From an uncultured Elusimicrobiales bacterium (GTDB lineage: Bacteria > Elusimicrobiota > Elusimicrobia > Elusimicrobiales > Elusimicrobiaceae): a DNA stretch of 10,780 nt. The notes beneath the pieces are model-generated. The model did no database searches. It was not told the origin of the DNA and saw nothing but the letters and a program-made list of their open reading frames with translations. The stretch covers positions 1 to 10,780 of the forward strand of contig CALUQA010000033.1 of NCBI GenBank assembly GCA_944322775.1, given 5' to 3'. Positions 1-7,481 of the stretch are shown one piece after another. The position numbers were made by a program, and so were the translations under genes. Position 1 is the first letter of the stretch. Each line of letters starts with the position of its first letter.

Positions 1-11
1 ATGCCTTTTCT

Positions 12-39
12 TTTAGAAAATGCTTTTTTTTGCTATAAT
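12..39 (+). promoter_or_regulatory. Promoter of the tRNA-Cys gene
   Basis: A perfect -10 hexamer TATAAT lies at 34-39 and is preceded by TG at 31-32, giving the extended -10 form TGCTATAAT. A TTTAGA at 12-17 is a four-of-six match to the -35 consensus with a 16-bp spacer. Transcription would start near position 46, about 14 nt before the mature tRNA, a normal short leader. Read from sequence only. Confidence 0.75.
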
Positions 40-59
40 ATCTTTACCCAAAATTTGTC

Positions 60-131
60 GGTGCGGTGGCCAAGTGGTAAGGCGTGAGTCTGCAAAACTC
101 ATATTCGCGGGTTCGATTCCCGCCCGCACCT
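60..131 (+). tRNA. tRNA-Cys (anticodon GCA)
   Basis: The full cloverleaf can be folded by eye. The 7-bp acceptor stem pairs 60-66 (GGTGCGG) with 124-130 (CCGCACC). The D arm is GCC/GGC around a loop containing GGT. The anticodon stem pairs TGAGT (85-89) with ACTCA (97-101) around loop CTGCAAA, placing anticodon GCA at 92-94. The T arm pairs GCGGG (107-111) with CCCGC (119-123) around TTCGATT. The discriminator base at 131 is T, the known identity base (U73) for cysteine tRNAs. The CCA tail is not encoded, so it must be added after transcription. The gene delivers cysteine to UGC and UGU codons. Confidence 0.97.
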
Positions 132-138
132 TTTCTTT

Positions 139-162
139 ATCCCGCGCAGAGCGGGATTTTTT
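139..162 (+). terminator. Intrinsic terminator after tRNA-Cys
   Basis: A 7-bp stem ATCCCGC (139-145) / GCGGGAT (151-157) closes a 5-nt loop and is followed by five further Ts. It sits 8 nt past the tRNA end, so the tRNA is very likely a single-gene transcript. Confidence 0.85.
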
Positions 163-200
163 ATGCCCAAACTACCCGTCAGAACTGCACCCTTAAAATA

Positions 201-226
201 AAACCCCGGTTTTTGAACCGGGGTTT
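201..226 (-). terminator. Terminator after the 547-residue secreted protein gene
   Basis: A perfect 11-bp stem, AAACCCCGGTT (201-211) with AACCGGGGTTT (216-226), has a 4-nt loop. It lies 5 nt beyond the stop codon of the leftward gene. On the minus strand it is followed by a T-rich tail (TATTTTAAGG). The T-rich flank on the plus side could let it also stop rightward read-through from the tRNA gene. Confidence 0.85.
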
Positions 227-231
227 AAAAT

Positions 232-1875
232 TTATTTGGCAAACTCTGGCCGCCTATCCGAACGCAACAGCGAAGCTCCTGCCATGGCACCCATGGCTTT
301 CCAGCCGCAGCGGCCCAGCGTGCTTTTCACCAAGTTTTTGCCCCAGCGGCTTACCACCTTGCCGCCCTGTTTAATGGCAATTTGCGCAATGGCCAAGCCA
401 AATACGGCCTTATCGGGCAAGGCTTTGACAATTTGGCGCCCCGCTAACGAAGCCCCTTTGCCTATGCCGCGGAACAGCCAGCCGATCACTTCGCCCACAG
501 CCACCCATTCCGTGGCCACTTCGCAGGCGCCTTGCACACCGGCGCATACGCGGTTCCACGCATAGCCTTTTTGCAATTTATTGGCCATTTCCTGTTGCAA
601 AACGGCCATCTCTTTTTCCCAGCCGCTCAGGCTGGCGCTGTCAAACAAAATATTGCACAGACGCATGGCCTGCAGCGCTACATACAAATAAGAAACAAAG
701 TGCCCGTCGCTGTCCGTGCGCATATGCTGGCGAATAAATGCCATGGACATATTATTCCCTTCGTCCGTTCCACGCGTTACATAAGACACCAACAACCCCT
801 GCACCAATAAGGAAAGAGCCAAATGCCGCTGCCCGTTGGGGGTGTTGGCAAAATGTCCTTTGCCGTCGGTTCCGGGCACCGGGTGGTGCAGATAGAAATT
901 TTCTCTGTCGTCTAAAAAGCGGCCGGGGGCATTTTCTTCGTTGGTCATGGCGGCACGGCCTAAAGCGTTTAAGCCGCCGGTGCTGACCATTTGTTTTAAA
1001 AAGCTGTCATTGTCTTGCATGGCAAACCAGCTGCTGGCTTGGGCAAACAAAGAAATTAAAGCCGCTTGATTGCTAACACCCACTTTATTTTTTACACCGG
1101 TTACAAAATAATCGGTACGTTCATTTTGCAGCCAGGAAAAACGATTGATGAAATTTTCCAATTGCTTTTCAAAGCGCCAGCGGGCATTGCCGTCCATCGC
1201 GTACAAATTGACAGCCAAGGCCTTTTTATACAGCAGGGTATCGGCGTCATCGTAGGGGCTGGGCAACACATTTTGCTCGTTGTCGCCGGGATAGGCCAAG
1301 TACATAAGCACATAGGCGGCCCACACTTTGTCTGCAGCGGAGGCGCGGTTGGTCAGGGCGGTCAGTTGGGCAAAGGCCCAATTTTGCACGTCCCGCCAAA
1401 GCCAGATATGGCGGCCCATTTCCGCCAAGGCCAAGACGTAAAACATTTTTACGGGGTAATCCTGGGCGTTTTCGTCGTAAGCCACCTGCAGTTTATCTGC
1501 GGCCACCTTCACCATTTTTTGGGCATCGGCACTGCTGGGGAATTGGGCAAAAGCAATTAAGCTAATTAACATGGAAGCGTCTTCTTCCGAAAGGGTTTGA
1601 ATATAGTTTTCGTCGTTTAATACGGCCGCCAAATGCAAGCCGTTTACTTTAAAATCTTCGGCATAGTCCGAAAGCAACGTTTCCAGTGTATTGTCTGCGC
1701 GACGTTTGAGGGATTGCTGCTCTATATATTTAATAAAAGCCTCCGTGCGACTTTGGGCCTGCTGTTTTTGCGCAGGCAGCCGCCAAGACGGCAGCGTTTG
1801 CGCCGGCAACGGAAGAGAAGAAAACAAAACAAGTACGCTTAACCCTAGCGATATATAAGAAGACGGTTTTTTCAT
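232..1875 (-). CDS. Secreted protein of unknown function, 547 aa
   Basis: I do not recognise a family. The N-terminus is a clear Sec signal peptide: MKK, a hydrophobic core at about residues 8-22, then LPLPAQT, with cleavage likely near residues 25-27, so the product is exported. The body (about 40-430) appears mostly alpha-helical, with many Ala/Leu/Trp/Tyr-rich stretches reminiscent of helical-repeat folds. Residues 326-351 hold a polar motif with four histidines (330, 331, 341, 351) among Asp, Asn, Lys and Gly. The four cysteines (407, 444, 451, 523) all lie in the C-terminal third and could form disulfides. Residues 455-537 are glycine/alanine-rich, hydrophobic and Lys/Arg-bearing, like amphipathic membrane-active helices. 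The start is fixed by the signal peptide, although no Shine-Dalgarno sequence is visible upstream (GAAAAACTATAAGT precedes ATG). Terminators on both sides make it monocistronic. No promoter is convincing. Function is not assignable from sequence alone. Confidence 0.9.
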   Translation of the reverse strand: MKKPSSYISLGLSVLVLFSSLPLPAQTLPSWRLPAQKQQAQSRTEAFIKYIEQQSLKRRADNTLETLLSDYAEDFKVNGLHLAAVLNDENYIQTLSEEDASMLISLIAFAQFPSSADAQKMVKVAADKLQVAYDENAQDYPVKMFYVLALAEMGRHIWLWRDVQNWAFAQLTALTNRASAADKVWAAYVLMYLAYPGDNEQNVLPSPYDDADTLLYKKALAVNLYAMDGNARWRFEKQLENFINRFSWLQNERTDYFVTGVKNKVGVSNQAALISLFAQASSWFAMQDNDSFLKQMVSTGGLNALGRAAMTNEENAPGRFLDDRENFYLHHPVPGTDGKGHFANTPNGQRHLALSLLVQGLLVSYVTRGTDEGNNMSMAFIRQHMRTDSDGHFVSYLYVALQAMRLCNILFDSASLSGWEKEMAVLQQEMANKLQKGYAWNRVCAGVQGACEVATEWVAVGEVIGWLFRGIGKGASLAGRQIVKALPDKAVFGLAIAQIAIKQGGKVVSRWGKNLVKSTLGRCGWKAMGAMAGASLLRSDRRPEFAK

Positions 1876-1907
1876 ACTTATAGTTTTTCAAAAATAGCGC
1901 TCACCGA

Positions 1908-1926
1908 CAAGGGCCCTTGGGCCCAA
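1908..1926. repeat. Two overlapping GGGCCC-centred palindromes upstream of the 547-aa gene
   Basis: CAAGGGCCCTTG (1908-1919) is a perfect 12-bp palindrome. It shares three bases with TTGGGCCCAA (1917-1926), a perfect 10-bp palindrome. The two GGGCCC cores are 8 bp apart start to start. They lie 33-51 bp before the start codon of the leftward gene, between it and the terminator of the efflux operon, where a regulator could bind. The role is inference. Confidence 0.4.
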
Positions 1927-1964
1927 AGGAGCAGGGCAAAAAGACCCATGCCCCAATTGCCCAC

Positions 1965-1994
1965 AAAAAAGGCCCGCCTTTAAAGCGGGCCTTT
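1965..1994 (-). terminator. Terminator of the efflux operon
   Basis: A 10-bp stem AAAGGCCCGC (1968-1977) / GCGGGCCTTT (1985-1994) encloses a 7-nt loop. On the minus strand the stem runs straight into TTTTTT (the As at 1965-1970), giving a textbook intrinsic terminator about 20 nt past the pump gene stop codon. Confidence 0.92.
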
Positions 1995-2014
1995 CACATG
2001 GTTTATTGGCAACC

Positions 2015-5000
2015 CTAATCTGCCGGCACTTCCGGCAGAATGACGGCTTTGTCTTTATCTTCCGGTATGGGAATACCGCGCAGTTTCCAGTTCACCCACG
2101 CGGCAAACTCATCCATCAAAATATACGTCACCGGCGTCATCAGCAGGGTAATAAGCAAAGACAACGCCTGTCCGCCCACGATGACGATGGCCAAGCTGCG
2201 GCGCGACTCGGCGCCTTCCCCATTGGAAATAAGCATGGGCACCACGCCCACCACCAACGTCAGCGTGGTCATCAAAATGGGACGCAAGCGCACGCGGTTC
2301 GCCTGCAAAATGGCATTGGTGCGGCCATAACCGCGGGCACGCAGCTGGTCGGTGTAGTCCGTCTGCAAAATGGCGTTTTTGCTGACCACGCCGATTAACA
2401 TGAACAGCCCCAGCAAGCTGTAAATATTCAGCGTTTGCCCCGTAACGAGCAAAGAGAACACGGCAAACGGAATGGTCAACGGCAAAGACACGATAATAGC
2501 CACCGGGTGTGAGTAGTTTTCAAACTGGGCGGCCAAAATCATGTATTTAAACAAGAAGGCCAATACGAACGCCAAGATAAACGACTGGAACATGCGACCC
2601 ATTTCTTTGGCGCTGCCGCTGGTGCCACCGCTGTATTCGTTGGAAGCGTCCAGCGAGTCATAGGCTTGCTGAATAATGCCCATGGCACTGCGCGTATCAA
2701 TACCGTTAAGGTTGGCTTCCACCGTAATTTCGCGCTGTCTGTTATAGCGGTCAATTTGGCTGGGGCCGTAGCCTTCTTCAATGGTGGCCACGCTGTCCAA
2801 GCGGACGATGGTTTCCTGCCCGTTGATATTGGCCGGCACCATCAAAGCGCTGACGGCTTCTTTCGTGTCGCGGTATTCTTCGCCCACGCGAATGCGCACC
2901 TCGTAAAGTTCGTCGCCTTCTTTATATTTGGTCACTTCGTCTTCCCCACCCACCATGGTGCGCAAGGCAGAAGCAATATCAGTGACGTTTACGCCCAAAT
3001 CGTGCGCCTTTTCACGGTTGATGACCACGCGGTATTCCGGTTTGGACAAGTCCAAGGACAAGTCCAAGTCAATAAAGCGCGGGTCTTGGCGGAGTTTATC
3101 CAAAATGGCATTGCCGTATTCGGTCAGCTTGTCCAAATCCGGGCCGGAAATGCGGTATTCCAAGTCTTTGCGGCCGCCGGGGCCGTCGGACACGATATAA
3201 GAGCTGGTTTTTAACCCTTCGTATTTTTTCATCATCTCGCGGGTTAATTCCAGATACTTGCTGGTGGTAATGCCGTGGCGGGTTTTGCGGTCTTCCAGCT
3301 CAAAGCGCACATGGCCCTGGTTGCTGGGATTAGAGTCGGAGAAGCTGTTTTCCCCCACGCCGGCAGAAATCAACACGTCTTTTACATAAGGCATGCGGCG
3401 CACGTCATCTTCCAGCTGCATTAAAATGCGCTGCGTGTCGGGGTAGCTGGTGCCCACGGGGGCTTCCACGTTAATCTGGATTTTGCCGCTGTCTTCCTGC
3501 GGGAAGAACTCGCCCCCTACAATTTTAAGCATAGGGAACATAGACAAAATACACAAAACAGACAACAGCACCATGGTCTTGCGGTGATGAATAGACCAGT
3601 TGAGCATGGGGATATAAACGTCTATCAGGCTGTCGTTAATGTTATCTACAAACGTGTCCAATTTGCTTTTGCCTTCGGTTTTCTTAAGCATTTTGGCGCA
3701 GAGCATAGGCGTCAGCGTCAAAGCCACAATGCCTGACAAGGCAATGGCAAACACCACCGTCATACCATAGCTGCTCACCACGCGGCCCACAATGCCGCTC
3801 ATGTATGCCAGCGGCAGGAAAATGACCAAAATGGACAGAGTGGTGGCAATAACCGTAGAGGTAATCTCGCGCGAGCCGTCCAACGCCGCCTGCATAGGGG
3901 TTTTATTGTATTTTTCCATGTGGCGGTAAATGTTTTCAAGCATCACGATGGCATCGTCAATAACGATACCCACGGCCACGGTTAAGCCCAACAGCGTCAT
4001 GGAGTCTATGGTAAAGCCCATCATGTTCATAAACAGGAACGAACCGATGATGGAAATAGGCATGGCCAAAAACGCAATAAAGGTGGAGCGCAAAGACCCC
4101 ATAAAGATAAGCACCATGATACCGGCCAAAATACCGCCCAAAATTAAGTGTTCAAGTACGGTATTGACCGAAGCGCGAATGGTGCCGGACTGGTCCAACA
4201 TCAGCGAGATGTTGATGTCTTTGGGCAGGGTGGGTTTAATTTGCTCCAGTTTGTCTTTTACGCCCTGAATAACCGCCAGCGTGTTGGTGCCGGACTGTTT
4301 TTTCACTTCCAGCGTTACGGCGCGGCGGCCGTTTAAATAGGTGGATTCGCGGTCATACTCGCCGGAATCTTCGGCATAGCCGATGTCGGAAATTTTAATG
4401 GCCGTGCCATTCTTTTTGGCCACAAAAATATCGTTAAACGCAGGCACATTGTCTATACGGCCCAACACACGCAAGGTATATTCCTGGTGCTGCTGTTCCA
4501 CGCGGCCGCCCGGGGTTTCCACGTTTTGGTCCTGCAGCGCGCTTTTAACAGCCGTAATGGGCAAACCCAACGAATAGAGCTTAAACGGGTTGACAATAAC
4601 GTGCACCTCACGTTCGCGTCCGCCCACAATGGTAACAGAGCCCACGCCGCGGGTATTTTCAATATTTTCTTTTACTTTCTTTTTGGCAATTTCCGTCAAG
4701 TCAATAATGTCGCGGTCGCCAGACACCACCACGTTTAAAACGGAAATGGCGTCGGCGTCCAACTTCATGATAACTGGAGCGTCTGTGCCGTCAGGCAAGT
4801 CGTTGGTGACCAGGTCCACTTTGTCGCGCACTTCCTGGGCGGCTACGTCGCGGTCTTTGTCCATGTCAAATTTAATCATGACCAAAGACACCCCTTCCGT
4901 GCTGGTGCTGCTTAACTCGTCAATACCTTCAATTTGGTTGACGGACTCTTCAATAATTTTGCTAACGGACGTTTCCATCTCTTCCGAGCTGGCGCCCGAA

Positions 5001-5200
5001 AGCGTCGTCTGCACAAGCACATAGGGCACGTCCATATTCGGATAAAGCCCCACCCCCATGCCGCTGTATGCCATCAACCCCAAAATGACCAGGGCCAACG
5101 AACACATAATGGTCAGCACAGGACGCTTGATGAAAATTGAGGTAAAACCCCCTTTCTTTTCCGCTTGATAGGCGGCCTGTTGATTTTGTTGTTCTTGCAT
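2015..5200 (-). CDS. RND-family (HAE1-type) efflux pump, inner-membrane subunit
   Basis: This is the proton-driven pump of a tripartite exporter; it captures substrates from the periplasm or inner membrane and feeds them to the outer-membrane channel. At 1061 residues it is full length for AcrB-like proteins. The first membrane helix is at about 28-48, followed by a large periplasmic loop to about 345. The TM2-6 block covers about 345-505. A second periplasmic loop runs to about 865, then the final TM block to about 1030. The proton-relay residues are present: the Asp pair D415-D416 in GIVIDDAIVMLEN and K941 in VVSKNAIL, equivalent to AcrB D407/D408 and K940. RLRPILMT near 971 is also typical. 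A hydrophilic Gln-rich leader of about 15 residues precedes the usual start, but this Met follows an AGGG Shine-Dalgarno at 5 nt, and the gene begins 7 nt after the adaptor gene ends. It is the last gene of the operon. Family is certain; substrate cannot be told. Confidence 0.97.
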   Translation of the reverse strand: MQEQQNQQAAYQAEKKGGFTSIFIKRPVLTIMCSLALVILGLMAYSGMGVGLYPNMDVPYVLVQTTLSGASSEEMETSVSKIIEESVNQIEGIDELSSTSTEGVSLVMIKFDMDKDRDVAAQEVRDKVDLVTNDLPDGTDAPVIMKLDADAISVLNVVVSGDRDIIDLTEIAKKKVKENIENTRGVGSVTIVGGREREVHVIVNPFKLYSLGLPITAVKSALQDQNVETPGGRVEQQHQEYTLRVLGRIDNVPAFNDIFVAKKNGTAIKISDIGYAEDSGEYDRESTYLNGRRAVTLEVKKQSGTNTLAVIQGVKDKLEQIKPTLPKDINISLMLDQSGTIRASVNTVLEHLILGGILAGIMVLIFMGSLRSTFIAFLAMPISIIGSFLFMNMMGFTIDSMTLLGLTVAVGIVIDDAIVMLENIYRHMEKYNKTPMQAALDGSREITSTVIATTLSILVIFLPLAYMSGIVGRVVSSYGMTVVFAIALSGIVALTLTPMLCAKMLKKTEGKSKLDTFVDNINDSLIDVYIPMLNWSIHHRKTMVLLSVLCILSMFPMLKIVGGEFFPQEDSGKIQINVEAPVGTSYPDTQRILMQLEDDVRRMPYVKDVLISAGVGENSFSDSNPSNQGHVRFELEDRKTRHGITTSKYLELTREMMKKYEGLKTSSYIVSDGPGGRKDLEYRISGPDLDKLTEYGNAILDKLRQDPRFIDLDLSLDLSKPEYRVVINREKAHDLGVNVTDIASALRTMVGGEDEVTKYKEGDELYEVRIRVGEEYRDTKEAVSALMVPANINGQETIVRLDSVATIEEGYGPSQIDRYNRQREITVEANLNGIDTRSAMGIIQQAYDSLDASNEYSGGTSGSAKEMGRMFQSFILAFVLAFLFKYMILAAQFENYSHPVAIIVSLPLTIPFAVFSLLVTGQTLNIYSLLGLFMLIGVVSKNAILQTDYTDQLRARGYGRTNAILQANRVRLRPILMTTLTLVVGVVPMLISNGEGAESRRSLAIVIVGGQALSLLITLLMTPVTYILMDEFAAWVNWKLRGIPIPEDKDKAVILPEVPAD

Positions 5201-5207
5201 AAAAACC

Positions 5208-6113
5208 CTATCTGATTTCTATTTTGCTCCCGTCTTTTACGCCGTAGGCAAAAGCAATCACTTCTTCCCCGGCGGCTAAGCCTTCGGTAATTTCCGCATA
5301 ATCGTTGTTTTCAAACCCGACGGTTACATTTTGGCGCACGGCCGTTTTTCTGTCGGAAGAAGGCAAGAGCACATAGGTTTGCCCGTCTTCGTCGGTATAA
5401 ACACTCTTTTTGGAAATGGAAGCCACGTCTTTCTTTTCAGAAAGCGTAATGTTTACCTTGGCAAACATGCCCGATTTTAACAACGATTTGGGGTTGTCGG
5501 CCACAAATTCCACCGCCATAGCGCGGCTCATGGAGTCCACCACCGGGCTTAAAATGTTCAGTTTGGCTTCAAAATCTTTGCCGGGCAGAGCTTCTACGCG
5601 CAACACGGCCGGCTGGCCTTTGTGCAAGTCGCCAATATAGCGTTCGGGAATGTCCACTTCAATGCGCACGGTGCTTTGGTTGACCACCAGGGCCACCGGA
5701 GTCGTCGTGGTGACGTTTTCGCCCGGGTCCAAATACACACGGCCCACCACACCCGTAATGGTGGAAGGCACCACCACCGGTTCATACACGGCACCCACTT
5801 CGTCGCGCTCAATTAAAGAAACGGTTTGATTGCGTTTAACGGGGTCCCCTTCGCGCAGCAGGTTCTTCATCAGTTTGCCGCTTACGCGCGGATAGAGGGT
5901 GGCTTCTTCCAATGCTTTGACGTTGCCGGACATTAAAAGCTCTTGTTTTAAGTCGCGGTTTTGCACGGTTTCCGTCTGCACCACAAAAACGTCCATGGGT
6001 ACGTCTCCCAGGATTTTTTCCGAAGGATCCTTGCGCAAAAAACCCCACGCAACAGCCAATACGACCAAAATGACTAAGGCATAGTTTAAGTGTTTAATTG
6101 TCTTTTTTTTCAT
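5208..6113 (-). CDS. RND efflux periplasmic adaptor (membrane fusion protein), short form lacking the alpha-hairpin
   Basis: The adaptor bridges the RND pump and the outer-membrane channel. Residues 11-26 form an uncleaved N-terminal membrane anchor with no lipobox cysteine. The split lipoyl domain is clear: first half at about 69-103 (YPRVSGKLMKNLLREGDPV), second half at about 112-145 (GVVGRVYLDPGENV). A beta-barrel domain follows at about 148-225 (IEVDIPERYIGDLHKGQPA, then LKSGMFAKVNI), then a membrane-proximal domain to the end (GLAAGEEVI). The two lipoyl halves are joined by only about ten residues, where AcrA-like adaptors carry a coiled-coil hairpin of many tens of residues. The total of 301 aa is correspondingly shorter than the usual 370-400. 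The gene overlaps the end of the channel gene by 20 nt and has a strong GGAGGT ribosome site at 6122-6127, 8 nt from ATG. BesA of Borrelia is a known adaptor that also lacks the hairpin. Confidence 0.95.
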   Translation of the reverse strand: MKKKTIKHLNYALVILVVLAVAWGFLRKDPSEKILGDVPMDVFVVQTETVQNRDLKQELLMSGNVKALEEATLYPRVSGKLMKNLLREGDPVKRNQTVSLIERDEVGAVYEPVVVPSTITGVVGRVYLDPGENVTTTTPVALVVNQSTVRIEVDIPERYIGDLHKGQPAVLRVEALPGKDFEAKLNILSPVVDSMSRAMAVEFVADNPKSLLKSGMFAKVNITLSEKKDVASISKKSVYTDEDGQTYVLLPSSDRKTAVRQNVTVGFENNDYAEITEGLAAGEEVIAFAYGVKDGSKIEIR

Positions 6114-7479
6114 ACAAAGGGACCTCCACCCCTACGGCAAATTTCAAATCGGACAAGGCTATCACAGCGTCATACACGGCCTGTACATACTGCAAATCGG
6201 ACTCGTTTACGTTGGCCGTGGCATCGTTGAGTTCCAACCGGCTGGAAAGCCCGTTGCGGTAGCGCAGCATTTGCGCGTTTAAGTTTTCGCGCGCCTGCTG
6301 CACCACGCCGCGCGTGGCTTCAATACGGCTTTTGGCTTCTTCCAGGTTCAAGTAGGCTTCTTTTACCTCAATACGCACGTTTTTGAGTTTGTTTTGATAG
6401 GCAGCCACGGCTTGTTCGTAAGCCAGCTCGCGCTGGGTTACCTGAGAAGAAATCTTATACCCTTCAAAAAGCGGAATGCTAAGCGAAACGCCCGCATTGC
6501 TGGCCCAGTAATATTGATTGCGGTGCTGGGGAAAGCCGGCTTCCGTGTAGGCATTATAGCTGTAATCGGCATTTAAGGAAAGAATAGGCATATGCCCCGA
6601 TTTGGCAATTTTAATATTATAATGCGCCGCATCTACCGCCAGTTTGGACACCACCAGCTCCGGCCGGTACTTCATGGCCAAGGCATACAGCTCTTCCAGC
6701 GGCGGCGTGGGCGGCACGCGCAAATCTTCTTTCGTCCAAGTCAGATAAATGGGGTCTTCCGGGTCGCGGTTTAAGATTTGGCGCAAATACAGGTTGCCCA
6801 GTTCAAAGTTCTTTTTGGCCTGCATAACTTGCGGCTCAATGTTTTCCACCTGCACTTTTTGGTTTAATACGTCCAAATTGCTGGAAAGCCCCTCGCGGTA
6901 GCGGGCACGGGTTTCGTCCAGATGCTGTTTGGCAATATCCAAATATTCTTCCTGCACGCGAATCAAGGCAGAGGCATAAATAATGTCGTAGCAATACTTT
7001 ACTACCTGCTGGATAATCAGGCTTTGGGTATGCTTTACCTGATAGAGGCCCGTTTCGGCATTCACTTTTGCCAGCTTGGCATTATTTCTAATCTGCCCGC
7101 CGGACCACAGCACATAATTTAAGCCCGCAGAGGCCGTAAAAGTATTGTTTTTGCCAATTTCCATCAGGTTGTCGCCAATGGGCATGCGGCCCTTTTTAAG
7201 GGCGCGGCTATAGCTGCCGTCCAAGCTGAGCGCGGGGTAAAAATAGGAATTGGCCTCTTTTACCTGTTGCTCGTAAATCTGCATGCTTTTAACGGCATCA
7301 ATAATTTGGTAACTGTCTTTTAAGGCAATGTCTATTGCCTGTTGAATGGTAATTTTTTCGCCGCTTACTTCCGGACGTTCTTTAAACAAGTCCGAAGCGG
7401 GATCTTGGGCGGAAGGTGCCGCCCAGACAGAGGCGCCGCAACAGCAGGCCGCCAACAATGCATATACAACACGCTTCAT
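6094..7479 (-). CDS. TolC-family outer-membrane efflux channel (OEP family)
   Basis: This trimeric channel forms the outer-membrane and periplasmic tunnel of the exporter encoded by the next two genes. At 461 residues it is typical of the family. A signal peptide covers about residues 1-20, with likely cleavage after VWA. The internal duplication of the family is visible: repeat one at about 43-240 and repeat two at about 262-452. Each contains the signature helix-turn (YREGLSSNLDVL at 194-205; YRNGLSSRLEL at 407-417) and beta-barrel strands (YPALSLDGSYSR near 81; MPILSLNADYSY near 297; then SAGLNYVLWSGG and NAGVSLSIPLFEG). The signal peptide contains LAAC followed by two more Cys (12-14). 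This is a possible lipobox, as in many RND-partner channels, but it would give an unusually short 11-residue leader. The start lies 2 nt after the tetR stop. Its nearest GAGGG is 13 nt away, so translational coupling to tetR is likely. Confidence 0.96.
   Translation of the reverse strand: MKRVVYALLAACCCGASVWAAPSAQDPASDLFKERPEVSGEKITIQQAIDIALKDSYQIIDAVKSMQIYEQQVKEANSYFYPALSLDGSYSRALKKGRMPIGDNLMEIGKNNTFTASAGLNYVLWSGGQIRNNAKLAKVNAETGLYQVKHTQSLIIQQVVKYCYDIIYASALIRVQEEYLDIAKQHLDETRARYREGLSSNLDVLNQKVQVENIEPQVMQAKKNFELGNLYLRQILNRDPEDPIYLTWTKEDLRVPPTPPLEELYALAMKYRPELVVSKLAVDAAHYNIKIAKSGHMPILSLNADYSYNAYTEAGFPQHRNQYYWASNAGVSLSIPLFEGYKISSQVTQRELAYEQAVAAYQNKLKNVRIEVKEAYLNLEEAKSRIEATRGVVQQARENLNAQMLRYRNGLSSRLELNDATANVNESDLQYVQAVYDAVIALSDLKFAVGVEVPLYEKKDN
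6122..6127 (-). promoter_or_regulatory. Ribosome binding site of the adaptor gene, inside the channel gene
   Basis: GGAGGT on the minus strand lies 8 nt before the adaptor ATG and within the last codons of the upstream channel gene. It fixes the adaptor start and the 20-nt gene overlap, and it is the strongest Shine-Dalgarno in the efflux operon. Confidence 0.75.
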
Positions 7480-7481
7480 AT

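Noticed and set aside
60..231. tRNA gene as a possible integration site for a mobile element
   Set aside because: I see no duplicate of the tRNA 3' end in the window, no integrase, and no phage or transposon genes nearby.
84..374. Plus-strand open frame starting inside the tRNA-Cys gene
   Set aside because: It runs through the tRNA, two terminators and the antisense end of the secreted protein gene; no coding signal.
1066..1560. Plus-strand open frame of 164 codons opposite the unknown secreted protein gene
   Set aside because: It lies wholly inside a well-supported leftward gene, has no convincing ribosome site or promoter, and its composition is that of an antisense shadow.
3044..3067. 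Exact 12-bp tandem duplication (GGACAAGTCCAA twice) in the pump gene, encoding LDLS-LDLS
   Set aside because: Compared from memory with other RND pumps, the segment before KPE has normal length, so it looks like ordinary sequence with chance repetition, not an insertion.
2666..5024. Several plus-strand open frames opposite the RND pump gene (for example 2666-3214 and 4590-5024)
   Set aside because: The pump frame is continuous and rich in family motifs; the opposite frames show no recognisable domains and are explained by codon bias of the pump gene.
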